Counted from the stretch's first letter, positions 1 to 10,103 are shown. The stretch: 41,659 nt of DNA from Cladorrhinum sp. PSN259 (GCA_033725935.1 MU867152.1:1-41659); one strand, 5' to 3'. A program made the numbers and translations. The notes: generated by a model not told the origin, from the sequence alone.

Positions 1-157
1 TTTTTTCTTTCTTTTTTCTTTCTTTTTTCTTTCTTTTTTCTTTCTTTTTTCTTTCTTTTTTCTTTCTTTTTTCTTTCTTTTTTCTTTCTTTTTTCTTTCT
101 TTTTTCCTTCTTTTTTCCTTCTTTTTTCTTTCTTTTTTCTTCCTCCTTTTTTTTTAA
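1..157. repeat. Polypyrimidine minisatellite (11-nt unit)
   Basis: The first 137 or so bases are repeats of TTTTTTCTTTC with a few T-to-C variants, running into a T-rich tail. The strand is almost purely pyrimidine, so it could adopt triplex structure or be hard to assemble. No coding potential. Confidence 0.95.
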
Positions 158-502
158 GGGAGGCTGTCACATGGAAATCAGACTGTTGCTGCCACCTAGC
201 TGGCCTCTACTTAAACGGTTAGCTGGTTCGTGATTCTCAACTTTTGGAGTATATTCACTTCTCTGACCATCAGATACTAACCTCCTGTCATTTGTATCAT
301 CATCTTTCGTTCCGTCACACTATAGATACGGCGGCTTGCTACACATTAAAACTGAAAAGTTAACATACGAGCACGTGTGAGAAACAAGTAAACCTCTGGA
401 TTAAAAAATCCGATATGGATGAAAAGTTTTAGAAACTAAACTTCACGAAACAGATCAATAGCATTATCCCCCTTTCCCCTCTTTCCCCCGCTTACAATGG
501 TA
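158..502. other. Intergenic, nothing recognised
   Basis: This is the 3' flank of the DUF829 gene. I see no ORF with coding character, RNA gene or repeat. Confidence 0.6.
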
Positions 503-1837
503 TCACTCCAAATCGACGCAGTACAAACTATCCAAACTCACCCTCCTTTTCACCCCACTCATCCTCCCTCCTCCACTTTCCCATCCATTATTACTGTCTC
601 CTCGGCCGGAATCCATCCTCAGCCCTCTGAGCTTAACCCCCAACCCACCATCCTCCCTCATCTCCCAAACCGCCTTGACAGCCCCCCAATATATCTTCTT
701 CTGTTGCTCCCCGCAGATATGAGCGCAGTGTCCCGTTCCTTTGAACCGAACGCACAGGCTCTTAACACCAGCGACCCTCGCGTGCTCTTCTATATCTTTC
801 CACAAGACGATCTCATCCTGTTCGCTAAACAAATACAACCTCGGCACGTTGTGTCCCTCTAGCGGAAAGAGCGTAGAGTCGTTCAGAGCCGCAAAAGTCA
901 AGTCAAAAAAGTTTTTCCCTTCCTGGTACCTATCCAGCACCTTCAACGTCAAGGTTGACAGCGACACGGCAAGGAACGGTACAAAAGATGGAACCCATGA
1001 AACGGATCCAAAAAAAGAAGGCCTCGGTAGAGATTTGGCAAAAGCGGAGCGCGCCCTAGATTGCGAGGGCTTGTGTCCCGGTGTCGAGTCTAGTATTAGA
1101 GCAGAAACGGGTATTTTTGTGGGTTGAGAGGAAGAGATGGAAGAAGGTGATGATGATAAAGAGCGGTATAGGGTCGCCAGGCAGACGGATGTGTAGGACC
1201 CCCCTTCTGAGAATGCGTGGAGGAGGATTGAGGTGAAGGGACGACGAGGAGGATGATGAGTCTGAGTCTGAGTCTGAGTAGGAGGTTGGAGAAGGGGTTC
1301 CGAGTAATAGGGGTTGAAGAGGCCCTCCTCGTTGATGGTTGATTGAGTGGACTGGGCGGTGGAAGAGTAAAAAGGTTGACCCGCTTTGGGAATCGAGTCT
1401 GCCTTGGAAGGGATTTGTCGAGTGAGGAGGTAGTTGACTGCCGGGACCAAAGACTTGATTTTGTGGTCTTTTGAGTGGATGGCGAGATCCGAAACGACGG
1501 TCGTGAGGACCAAGATTGGGACGCCGGGAAATATGGAGTTGTAGGTGGATGTGTATTTCTCTACGTGACGAGATGACGCGCCTGTCCAGGAGGCTATGAT
1601 GATGATTTCGGGAGGTGGTAGATCATCATCGGGTTTTGAAAATGCTACTGGTGGCTCAGCTGGGCAAAGGGTAAATGCCGTCGAGGTGAATGACGGGTTC
1701 GTGCTGTGGGACGGAGTTTGTTTTCTTGGGTTTCGGTTGTTTTGATAATAATTTGGTAGGCACACCTGTGAATCTTGAAGATACACCGCCGGAGCAAGTC
1801 GGGTGAATCCAGGCAGAGAAAACTTTGAGGACGACAT
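503..1837 (-). CDS. DUF829 / TMEM53 / PaxU-like alpha/beta-hydrolase fold protein
   Basis: A 444-residue ORF. After a short N-terminal part (FTRLAPAVYLQDS) comes the family's first strand and loop, IIIIASWTGASSRHVEKY, followed by VPILVLTTVVSDL. A nucleophile-elbow-like segment HAFSEGGS has its Ser near residue 210. FSEQDEIVLWKDIEEH and GTGHCAHI near the C-terminus fit the Asp and His of a hydrolase-like triad. The family includes PaxU of indole-diterpene clusters and TMEM53; its biochemical activity is not well established. Residues about 25-60 look poorly conserved, and an unannotated intron may start at the GTGTGC after LQDS and end near TTTGCCCAG, so the exon model there is uncertain. A (TCTGAG)n tract encodes a QTQTQT run. 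No partner gene is suggested by context. Confidence 0.8.
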   Translation of the reverse strand: MSSSKFSLPGFTRLAPAVYLQDSQVCLPNYYQNNRNPRKQTPSHSTNPSFTSTAFTLCPAEPPVAFSKPDDDLPPPEIIIIASWTGASSRHVEKYTSTYNSIFPGVPILVLTTVVSDLAIHSKDHKIKSLVPAVNYLLTRQIPSKADSIPKAGQPFYSSTAQSTQSTINEEGLFNPYYSEPLLQPPTQTQTQTHHPPRRPFTSILLHAFSEGGSYTSVCLATLYRSLSSSPSSISSSQPTKIPVSALILDSTPGHKPSQSRARSAFAKSLPRPSFFGSVSWVPSFVPFLAVSLSTLTLKVLDRYQEGKNFFDLTFAALNDSTLFPLEGHNVPRLYLFSEQDEIVLWKDIEEHARVAGVKSLCVRFKGTGHCAHICGEQQKKIYWGAVKAVWEMREDGGLGVKLRGLRMDSGRGDSNNGWESGGGRMSGVKRRVSLDSLYCVDLE

Positions 1838-3929
1838 TTCTAATCACCAGAAAATGGGTCGTTGAGTAAACGTCACGAAAGCGCCACCTCAGTCATGGTA
1901 TGAACCACATCAGTTATAACCCAGAGTTGGCCAAGATCCAAGACAACAACAAACTCCTGAATAACATCAGCAGCAAAACAGGTCAGTGGAGCAAGACCGA
2001 CACACATCAGCGCTGGCTGTACAAGCTTTTCTATAATTATGCTGAAAATGTTATCTTATTCCGAATCCAGCAATCCCCGAGGTTCCATCACAGCCGCCGA
2101 GTCCTCACCGGGGCTGGTCGGCAGACCACCCGGCGTTAGGATCATCCTGCACGGTATCGGGAACGAGGTTTGCTCGCAGCGGGACTGCCGCTGTGGCTGT
2201 GAGGACCCGGAAGGAGTCACGCAGTACCCTCATGTTGAAAAGGGGCACAGACGAATAGAATTCGAAAACGGGGTCATCAGCTTGCAGCCATTTGCAAGCC
2301 ATTTTCGGGGCAGCCACTGCGACCTTCCGTTCTCAGCCTAGAACTTGATGTTGAATAAGCAAGAAGAAAAAAACTAAAAAACTAGGTAAGATGTGTACGG
2401 AAATGGCTTAAGGAAATAAAGACAAGATAACATGAATGACGACATCAGTACTGGACAACATGGAGGTGCATTTCTTCACCCGAAGAGTTCTCGTACAACT
2501 CACTAAAAACAGCCTGTTCGGTCTAGGCAGGTCCCCGCCTTATTGAATGTTTTGCAAATGTCCGGCTCGGTTTTTAGGGAGCAGAATGTGGTAACTTGTA
2601 TATCGTTCGCTGACGTGCAGTAGATCTATTGTGAGATGAGTTCGGATCTGCATGTGATCCCATTCGCATGTTGATGCCTAGTCGTCCTGCCTCCGTCAGT
2701 GTCGCATCGGAAGATGATAATATTTGAAGAGCAAATCTCAGAATTACTTACCACCGCTTCCTGAATTCGCACTTGAACGGCGATATCTCTCCACACTAGC
2801 ATCTCACTGCAGCATATCCCGAAATGGGAACCCACACCTGAGATTCTTATTTCCTCCGACATCTGGCCGTTCCTCGGCGCACCAAAAATAAGCTCAAGCC
2901 GGGCGCGGATTAGTCAGTCTGGAGGGTGAACTTTTGCTCTAATTGCCCACATGCACCCCGCAAGGTATTGTTCAACGACATACGCATATGCGTGCAACCC
3001 AACCCGAGAAACCACTGCGTATTTAAGTTGCGTGGGGGCTACTTTTCAAGCTAGTACCACACATGCACGGAGTAGGGTTCAGCTGGCGGGAAGCTTGATA
3101 TGAAACAATAGCTTCCAACAAGCCCAACCAAACAGATGCGCCGATCGAAGATCATGGCTCCATCGTAGTTTTGGGGGCTATGCTGTAGCCGTGCGGTAGG
3201 GCTGCGGCAATTGCGAGCGCCACCCGTCATCAAGCGCAATTAAGATAGCGGCATGGTAAAGACTGCGGGGGTTCGGTATGGTGTTTGTTGGTCTTCTGTC
3301 GCATTGTTCTGTTACTTTCGCGCTTAGCATGAATGAATTGGAACGTTGGAAGGAGTCGACCCCTGGCCGAGCAGTACGGAATTTTCCCGAGTTTCCCTGA
3401 TGTGGCATAGGAGTCTCCGAATAGCTCATACGTAAGCCGCAATGGGCGGTTGGTTGCCTTGATTCCTCCCTGAGCCCAATAGGAGGTCTCCTTTTCTCGA
3501 CGGTGACATCTGTTGTTAGCTTCGTTCTTGGCTGCAGTCTACAACATGTACCCACATAAGCCTCAGCTTACTCTGACGTTTGGCAGTCCAAAATTCCCGG
3601 GTCGGCCTGCTAAGTCTTGGTTTAGCAACCCGGGTACCGGCAGACCACAGCGAATGTTGCATTCTGGCATGGTGGTTAGGTCATTGCCCGAGGCTGCGCT
3701 TCATCGAGCAGAAGAAATTAGTCTCGCCCATTCCGGCCAATATATTACCTCGCCACACCATGTAGGTAATAAGACTGTTGGCTATCCCGGTAGTTTCTAT
3801 CAACCTTGGTTTTGATTGTACCTGTTCAACGACGACCGCTCGACGATCGGGTGTTGATTGATGATCCTTTGATTGTCCTCTCAAGACCATTCGTTTCTTG
3901 AAAGACATAACACTTGGACAGCATCCCAT
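1838..3929. other. 2.1-kb gene-poor stretch upstream of the MFS gene
   Basis: Only short ORFs without recognisable protein features occur here. Landmarks are a perfect 12-bp palindrome ACGCATATGCGT at 2982-2993 and a TATTTAAG box at about 3020-3027. Neither is followed by an ORF I can defend. The last few hundred bases must contain the promoter and 5' UTR of the transporter. Confidence 0.5.
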
Positions 3930-6282
3930 ATGGGCTCCCGGAAGATGCCACAACGCCGTCGAGCCGAGTATTCTGTCATGGGTCGATCTGCAGAGACGTT
4001 GAGTATGGAGGGTGCTCAGCTGGAGCAGCAACTACTGGGAGATGCGGATTGGAAGCCAGGGAAACAGGAGTACGCCGTCATGTTCACCATCGCCCTCATC
4101 TCGTTGATGGTCGCCCTCGATGCAACAATCCTGGTATCTGTTTTACCGGTACGTCCAATGGTGTTAACAGACGCAAGTATCTTGAGCTGACAGCATGAAC
4201 AGACATTAGCGATTGATCTTGGAGGTGAAGCCACAGATGCCTTTTGGGCAGGGACATCGTACCTCTTGACATGCGCCGTGTGCCAGCCATTCATCGCTGC
4301 ACTTTCCGACATCTTTGGGCGCAAGGAGATGTTGATTGCCTCTGTTCTCTTCTTCACCCTCGGGACTATTCTTTGCGCACCAATCGCCAAGAACTTTACT
4401 GTTTTCTTCGCCGGTCGCTCGGTACAGGGTATCGGAGGTGGAGGGATTATCACCATGGGCCAGGTTATCTTTGCTGATATCGTTCCGCTTCGTCAACGAC
4501 CGAAATACTTCTCTTTGGTATTGGCTGCCTGGGCATTGGGAAGTGTGTTGGGTCCGTTGATTGGAGGATTGTTTGTGGAGCATGCCTTCTGGAGTTGGTG
4601 TTTTTACATCAACGTGAGTGTGCCCTTGCGTCGTGACTTTTTTTTTTTTTTTTTTTTTTTCTCGAAACTGCCTCTGACAGAAATTCTTCCAGTTTCCATT
4701 CTGCGCTCTTGGTCTCGTCATGGTTCCGCTTTTCGTCAAACTCACGACCAAGAAAACGTCTCTCGCCTCCAAGCTCGCTCGAGTTGACTGGCTCGGTGGC
4801 TTCCTCTTCATCGGTGGCCTTACCAGCTTCCTCGTGGGCATGTCATGGGCGGGCGTGCAATTCTCGTGGAAGAGTGTTCAGGTTTTGGTACCAATGCTTG
4901 TGGGCGTTGCCTCTGTTGCCGCTTCAATTGTCTGGGAATGCTACGGTGCCCGGGAGCCATTCCTTCGACCATCGCTCTTTTACTCTTCATCGGCGCTTGC
5001 AGCCTACGCCTGCGCCCTCTTCCAGGGCTTCATTCTCTTTTGTGCTCTCTATTATGTTCCATTTTATTTTACCTCGGTTCGCTTCTCGAAGCCCACGCAG
5101 GCCGGCCTCGACATTTTCCCCGTTACTTGCCTCTTGCTCCCCGGCAGTATTATTGTTTCCTTGATCACTACGCGCACCGGACACTACCGATGGGCCATTT
5201 GGATTGGCTGGGCCATCACCGCCCTTGGATGCGGCTTGTTGAAGCTCTTCGATCAGGACACCCCAACTCCGGTTTGGGCCGTCATTCTTGCCATTTTTGG
5301 CATTGGCCACGGTATGCTCCTCACCAGCGTCAACGTTGGTATTCAAGCAATTGTAAAGGTTGAGGATGCCGGTCGCGCCGCTGCAATGTACGCTTTCATG
5401 CGAACTTTGGGCATGTCCTTTGGTGTGGCAGTTGGAGGTACCGTCTTCCAGAACCTCATGGTCTCCAAGCTAAAAGATTTGGGACTGCCCGAGCAGATTG
5501 CGCATGATTCTGAGGCCTTCGTTGTAAAGATGGCTCAGATGGATCCGCAAGATCCCGTCCGCATTGGTGCATTGCAAGCTTACGTCGCCGGTTTTCACGG
5601 TGTTTACTGGACCATCTTTGGTGCTTCAATTGCTGCTTTGCTGGCCAGTCTCATCATCAAACGGTACAGCATGGACAAGCTGCTCGAGTCCAAGTTTGTG
5701 CTCGAGGGCGGCAAAACACTGCCCACAAGCGACGCGGCCGTCATGACCGAAAATCTTCAGAGCAACAGCCAATCACAGGACAAGATGACACCAATGAACG
5801 AGGCTCGTCTACCGACTTTGTTCAAGGGCTCACCGATGGGTAGCCCAATGCCATCTGCCTTTGACTCGGAGAGCACCTACTCTGTCTCGAAAAATTCCAA
5901 AACTGGAGTTGAGACGGAAGGTGAGCTCAATGAGCAGGCAGATGGTAATGCGACCGACATTGATGTTGCGGCTGTTGCATACTTGGTCGAGGCCAGTGGG
6001 AAGATAGTGCCGGTCGACATTCATCCAGATGAACAGCCCGTTTCCAGAATTGGGTCGGTTTATTACGAGAGACCCGAGAGATATCCATCCGCAACATACG
6101 AGACAGCAGAGGAGGGAAGCCAGGACCAAGGACAGACTGCCAGTCCCGAGGAGTTATTTGAGAGGGCATGGGGAGCCGGCCAAGTACAGACAGATGGATC
6201 ATCTTTGGCGGAACATGAGGCTGTCTTTGCTGACCTTGCACCGGCATGGATGAATGAAAGACCGGAATCTAGTCTGCGATAA
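3930..6282 (+). CDS. MFS transporter, DHA2-like 14-TM drug/metabolite exporter
   Basis: Three exons give about 739 residues: 3930-4148, 4203-4613 and 4693-6282. The start is the first in-frame ATG (MGSRKMPQRRR). Donors are GTACGT and GTGAGT. For intron 2 I prefer the acceptor at 4692 over that at 4680, because it restores the family-like FYINFPFCALG; the two differ by four residues in frame. Family marks are TM1 with VALDATIL, a motif A-like loop SDIFGRK, the GIGGGGI segment and the antiporter motif C-like GSVLGPLIGGLF. About 14 hydrophobic segments are followed by a hydrophilic, Ser- and acid-rich C-terminal tail of roughly 170 residues, longer than usual. Substrate is unknown. It lies about 3.4 kb from the RiPP-like precursor and could export its product, but efflux pumps of this type are common. 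Intron 2 carries a T run of more than 20. Confidence 0.88.
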
Positions 6283-6892
6283 GACCGCAGAAATGATTTT
6301 GGGTCGATAAAATGTGTGAATTTTTGTGACTAATTACCCTCATTGCTTGGAGTTTGGGATAAAAACTGGGATAAGACATAACATGGCACACGCATACAGT
6401 AAGGTTAGAGCATCATGATTTATTACACGCAGTTAATGATTTAATGTTAAGAGAATATTTATGAATGAGTTTGAATAGATCCTAGTTCGCGTTGAAAATG
6501 AGCTGAAAATCACACAGCACGTCGAGGCTTGAAAATAGTAGCTGGCTGATGGTGCAAGTCGGAGTTTGTTTATTCATAAGGTCCAGCCAGGGCCGATTTA
6601 CTTGGAGGAAAAGCGGCGGTCCCTTTTATACGAATGATATTGCGAGTGTCATAATTAAAGATGAGACAGTACACCATAGTTATACAAAAACAAAATAGGG
6701 TTTTATTATATGTTATTTTTCTTTTCTAGTTCTGTATTCCTTTGAAACCAGAGAAAATATACACGGAACCATCTTTCAATACGCCCCCTCAGCCCTTTCA
6801 CCTTTTCCCCGTTCAATCGCGACGAAAACAGTCAAATACCCATTACCAGCCCTTTTTGATCTCGAGAGAGCTCCCCAGTATCTTCAAATTAC
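6283..6892. other. Convergent 3' intergenic region
   Basis: AT-rich 3' flanks of the convergent MFS and secreted-protein genes. No gene or RNA recognised. Confidence 0.6.
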
Positions 6893-7510
6893 TCAGATAG
6901 CCACGGCCCCACCGCCCAACGCGGCCTCCTGCTCAGGCGTCAAGGGCTCCTCATCCGCAATAGGCTTAACAACCAACGCACCGCCAGAACCATCCGCAGG
7001 CGTAGGCGTAGCCTCGGGCACCAATACCACACTGGTAGTGCTCGTAGCGGTAGCCGTCGTCGTAACCGTTGTATCAGTTCCCGTCGGAGTTTCTTGTTGA
7101 CGAACAGCCAATTTGAGCCGCCTGCCAGCCCCGGCCGTATCCCCGCCCTGGTTTCCCCCCGACGAAGAACCGTCGCCGCCTCTGTCTTGCTGGTTGTTGG
7201 TTCTCTCCCTTTCGCGGCGGGCGGCTTCTTCGGCGAGGCGGGCGGCTTCGGAGAGTTTGTCTGTTAGACTTCGTTTGTTGGGCTCGGATGAGTCCGAGTC
7301 GCCGCCGGTGAAGACGTCGACTATTTTATCTTTGATGTCTGAGAGGATGTCGCGTTTTGAGGATACTGTTTGGAGGAAGTGGGTGTCCTCAGAGGATGCC
7401 AAGGGCAAGAAGTTAGGTTGGGCTAGAGAGCGGGATTCCTGGGTGGGTAGTGCGAGGGTTTGGGATGTGAGAGCGGAGAGGAGGAGGAGCTGGGGTGTTG
7501 TGAATTTCAT
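6893..7510 (-). CDS. Secreted protein of unknown function with dibasic sites
   Basis: A 205-residue uninterrupted ORF. The start shows a clear signal peptide, MKFTTPQLLLLSALTSQTLA, with likely cleavage before LPTQ. Two KR pairs (SSKR-DILSD and PNKR-SLTD) flank an amphipathic segment DILSDIKDKIVDVFTGG, so Kex2-type processing is possible. A charged coil (EAARLAEEAARRERER), a Gly/Ser-rich stretch, a Thr-rich run and an acidic tail follow. There are no cysteines in the mature protein and no recognised domain. A minus-strand TATAAG at about 7709-7714 lies about 200 bp upstream of the ATG. A long ORF on the opposite strand is a codon-bias shadow. It could be a cell-wall-associated or processed secreted protein; no function is claimed. 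Confidence 0.72.
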   Translation of the reverse strand: MKFTTPQLLLLSALTSQTLALPTQESRSLAQPNFLPLASSEDTHFLQTVSSKRDILSDIKDKIVDVFTGGDSDSSEPNKRSLTDKLSEAARLAEEAARRERERTNNQQDRGGDGSSSGGNQGGDTAGAGRRLKLAVRQQETPTGTDTTVTTTATATSTTSVVLVPEATPTPADGSGGALVVKPIADEEPLTPEQEAALGGGAVAI

Positions 7511-8782
7511 TTTGTCGAGAGATGGGAGGAAAAAAAACTTGGAAATAGTCTTTAGGACCGGCCCGAAGAAGGTTGAACAAGACGAGGATCTGTGGAAGGT
7601 GGTTGTGGATTGTGCTACTGAAGGACAAGATGCTCGAGGATCAAATTCGGAGGAGAGAGAATCTTGGTTACACTTGGGGAAGAACTCGAAGATCTGGAAG
7701 AAGGGGTCTTATAGTACACGAAATGGTAGTTTCAATGGAGGGCTGAGTAGCGGCCTTGATCGGATTGTGATTTTGCTCGTAAAAAGAGTGTTGTGAAACG
7801 TTGGAAAGATGCCATTGATCTGCGAGCCTCGAGTGCATTCAAGTTGTAATACTATGGTCGGCCGAGGGATATTGTCGAGAGATTGATGATGAAACGCAGA
7901 TCACTGAGTTGTGAGCGTCAGAAGCCCATAAGGAGGACCTGGTTTGTCACAGTTTAAGGGTCAGAAAGAGGGTCGCTGGGGGATGGCCTCAATCTTTAGT
8001 CCGGGGATGAGGCCGGGCGGGGCCGAGACACGGGGCCCCGCTCTCCCCCGATTTCCGGACCCAGCAACCGAAAAAGGAAAGTGGGTCACACACTTACACG
8101 CTGTTTTTCCTCAGATGGGACGAAGAGATCTAATATTGCCACTGGTGATGCCTTCGCTGGATCTGTTTGTGCTTGTGGGATACTACATTTCCGTTGATTG
8201 GTGACTGCCTGACACCTTAATCTCGAGCAAACACTCACGGAAACCAGCTTCAACGCAGTTCCCCGTCCCGTCAACACACCGTCTGTGTTACCATGGCCTT
8301 GCTGTTGTGGCCTAGAACCTGCTCGCACCAGAATTAACCAGACAGCAGGGTCTGGTATTATCCTGACGGATACTACTTTCAATCACCACATCGCTCTGTC
8401 CAATAAATACATCTTCCCTTCGGAAGTGCCCTGAGTGGGACACAACGCATGAGATGGGGCTACTTTTGCCAGTCGCGAAGACTGCCATAATTTCTGCCTT
8501 TATCTCGGCATCAGAGGTGATACCTTCTGCCCAATACTCGAACACGTGTCACGATTAACAAGTAACACTTCAGTTGTCGGACCACCTGTACAACGAAAAC
8601 CTTCTGAGCGTTTGTCTCATAGGCCTCTGAAGCTCTCACGAGTAAGAGGGCATATAATGACTGGTGTTGTCCCGTCCGTGACTTCCAATGGAATCGCCAT
8701 TCATCAAACACACAGAGGAGCATAGTCACATACATATAGCAGCGAGCAACATTGTCCAACCATTGCTGAACTACAATCCACC
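7511..8782. other. Divergent promoter region between two secreted-protein genes
   Basis: This 1.27-kb stretch separates the minus-strand gene at 6893-7510 from the plus-strand gene at 8783. ORFs in it are short and lack protein character. It should hold both promoters. Confidence 0.55.
8653..8658 (+). promoter_or_regulatory. TATA-like box of the Cys-rich secreted protein gene
   Basis: TATAAT within GGGCATATAATGAC, 125 bp before the ATG at 8783. The position suits a TATA box with a 5' UTR of roughly 90-100 nt. Confidence 0.45.
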
Positions 8783-9373
8783 ATGCATGCAGTTACGAAA
8801 TTATTCCTCGTCATCTGTGCTCTCCTCATCCATGGGGCACTCACAGCTCCATCGTCTACCGGCCAGCAGCAGGTACCAACTTCTCAGCGTCAACCCCAAT
8901 CTCTAAAGTGGAACCAACTTTTATTCGACCCCGATACACTCAACGATACCATGAATGCCAAGAATCCCAGGGTCGGTTGCACAAAAGGCAAGGTCGACCA
9001 GAACGAACTTGACCAGGCGCTCACATGTTTCGGTGACTGGTGCGCCGCCGGGAACAAGATTCCCCCAGATAACGGCGAGTTTTGTTCCGTGGGCAGCTCC
9101 ATGATTTATGCCTGGTATGTACATACCTATGAATACCTGCCTTTTTTCGATGCTAGATGATGGCTGCCACTGCATTTATTAACAATAATTGGTTTTAGTA
9201 ACTACGGCGGATGGAATCCCTGCTACATAAACGAGCTGGTCGCAGCCTGGGCCGCCATTCAGCGAGACTGCGGTGTCGGTAACGGCGGATGGTGGTTCAA
9301 TCCGTCTTGGGCAAAGACTTATGGGGTTGATGCGGCGGGGGCTAATATTTGCGCCAACTTGCAACAGGGCTGA
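8783..9373 (+). CDS. Small cysteine-rich secreted protein, candidate effector
   Basis: Two exons, 8783-9114 and 9199-9373, give 168 residues. The donor is GTATGT and the acceptor TTTTAG; splicing joins TG to T and creates a Cys codon, so the protein reads SSMIYAC-NYGGWNPCY. The N-terminus MHAVTKLFLVICALLIHGALTA is a signal peptide. The mature part has eight cysteines (in VGCTKG, LTCFGDWC, EFCSVG, IYACNYG, NPCY, RDCG and NICAN), enough for four disulfides, plus a conserved-looking block GNGGWWFNPSWAKTYG. It resembles small secreted proteins of plant-associated ascomycetes, but I cannot name a family; a KP4 or Hce2 assignment is not supported. It lies tail-to-tail with the repeat precursor. Confidence 0.85.
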
Positions 9374-9708
9374 GGAGAGAAATAGGCACGCAGGCTCTTG
9401 AAATGCTCTTCTATTGCAGCAACTTTATGTTAGACATGAGGAAACCTGGAATTGACTAGATCATCAGACTAAGAAACCTCAAGCTATTAGCCCATGACAC
9501 CTCCCCGCTATCCTTCCAGTATCACCCTTTGCATGTTGAATGCCTGATACATGTATCTACCCACTTTCCCAAGATATAGATTTAAATTCTTAGCCCCTGC
9601 CGGCACACTCGTACAAGCCGCAGTCCCACTGCCAACCCGTACGCTAATTATGTAAAGCCGTTCGGCCCTCAATGTTCAACGCGCCTGAACGCCAGGTCGG
9701 GGTATCTC
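9374..9708. other. Convergent 3' region with a decayed precursor repeat
   Basis: 3' flanks of two convergent secreted-peptide genes. The only structure seen is a degenerate third copy of the precursor repeat, adjoining the stop codon of the gene at 9709 (listed separately). Confidence 0.55.
9670..9708 (-). repeat. Degenerate, frame-shifted third repeat of the peptide precursor
   Basis: Directly after the precursor's TGA, the minus strand reads GAT-ACCCC-GACCTGGCGTTCAGGCGCG. This aligns with GAT-TCC-GACCTGTGGTTCAAGCGCG of the two intact repeats, with a 2-base insertion and a few substitutions. In a shifted frame it reads DLAFRRVEH and a stop, against DLWFKRD. It appears to be a lost third unit. 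Confidence 0.6.
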
Positions 9709-9968
9709 TCAGTCGCGCTTGAACCACAGGTCGGAATCTTGCTTGGTAGTCCCATCACGCTTGGCTTTGAACCACAGGTCGGAATCCTGCTTGGTAGTAC
9801 CGTCGCGCTTTTCGGCAACCTGGACGGCTTCTGCCCCGTAAGACTCTGCCACATGATTAGCAATTTCAATTCTAGCAAGGCCAAGTATCGACAGAGATGC
9901 AACTCACTGGGCATGGGTGTCGCCGTGGCAAGCCCAACGAGGATAGCAAGGGCAATTGTGGCCTTCAT
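9709..9968 (-). CDS. Secreted Kex2-type repeat precursor, candidate RiPP (dikaritin-like) precursor
   Basis: Two exons on the minus strand: 9968-9908 and 9845-9709. The 61-nt intron has donor GTGAGT and acceptor GTGGCAG. The product is 65 residues. Order: signal peptide MKATIALAILVGLATATPMP; spacer SYGAEAVQVAEKR; repeat 1 DGTTKQDSDLWFKAKR; repeat 2 DGTTKQDSDLWFKRD and stop. Each repeat follows a KR pair and ends in a dibasic pair, so Kex2-type cleavage would free two copies of DGTTKQDSDLWFK (the first with AKR behind). This is the plan of ustiloxin, asperipin and epichloecyclin precursors. The divergent neighbour 750 bp away is a UstYa-type oxidase, the enzyme class that cyclises such peptides. 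Alternatives are an alpha-pheromone-like precursor (but there is no Cys and no GQ(P)C motif) or an unmodified Kex2-processed repeat peptide. Without splicing, the repeats fall out of frame with the signal peptide, so automatic annotation may miss it. Confidence 0.8.
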
Positions 9969-10095
9969 GATAAAAGTATGGTGGTGATAATCTACGAGTG
10001 AGGGTGAGTTCTTTGTCTTCTGATGATGCTCGTCTTGTGGATGGAGTGTCTGGGTCAACGACTCGGGAACTGTACAGAACATAGGGAGCCACCGC

Positions 10096-10103
10096 CTTAT
10101 ATA
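10096..10103 (-). promoter_or_regulatory. TATA box of the peptide precursor gene
   Basis: TATATAAG on the minus strand, 128 bp upstream of the precursor ATG at 9968. The sequence and spacing suit a strongly expressed small secreted peptide gene. Confidence 0.6.

Noticed and set aside
1..157. CRISPR-like array
   Set aside because: Units are directly adjacent with no spacers, and the genome is fungal.
503..1127. Plus-strand ORFs opposite the DUF829 gene
   Set aside because: Low-complexity, Pro/Ser-rich antisense frames with no domain.
4638..4661. T run in the MFS intron as a frameshift or assembly error
   Set aside because: It lies wholly inside an intron and does not affect coding. A comparable homopolymer tract lies in a lipase intron.
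4206..4841. A 211-residue minus-strand ORF
   Set aside because: Shadow of the MFS coding strand; it includes a run of lysines from the intron's T tract.
7113..7796. A 227-residue plus-strand ORF
   Set aside because: It is antisense to the secreted protein gene at 6893-7510, which has a signal peptide and a plausible promoter. The plus frame lacks any domain.
9709..9968. Alpha-pheromone (ppg1-type) precursor
   Set aside because: The repeat ends resemble pheromone precursors (WFKAKR), but the mature units have no cysteines and no GQ(P)C core. It is kept only as an alternative.
9669..10082. A continuous 137-residue minus-strand ORF as the protein at this locus
   Set aside because: It reads through an intron with GTGAGT/GTGGCAG sites. 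Downstream it gives a frame without protein character, whereas splicing yields two near-identical KR-flanked repeats.
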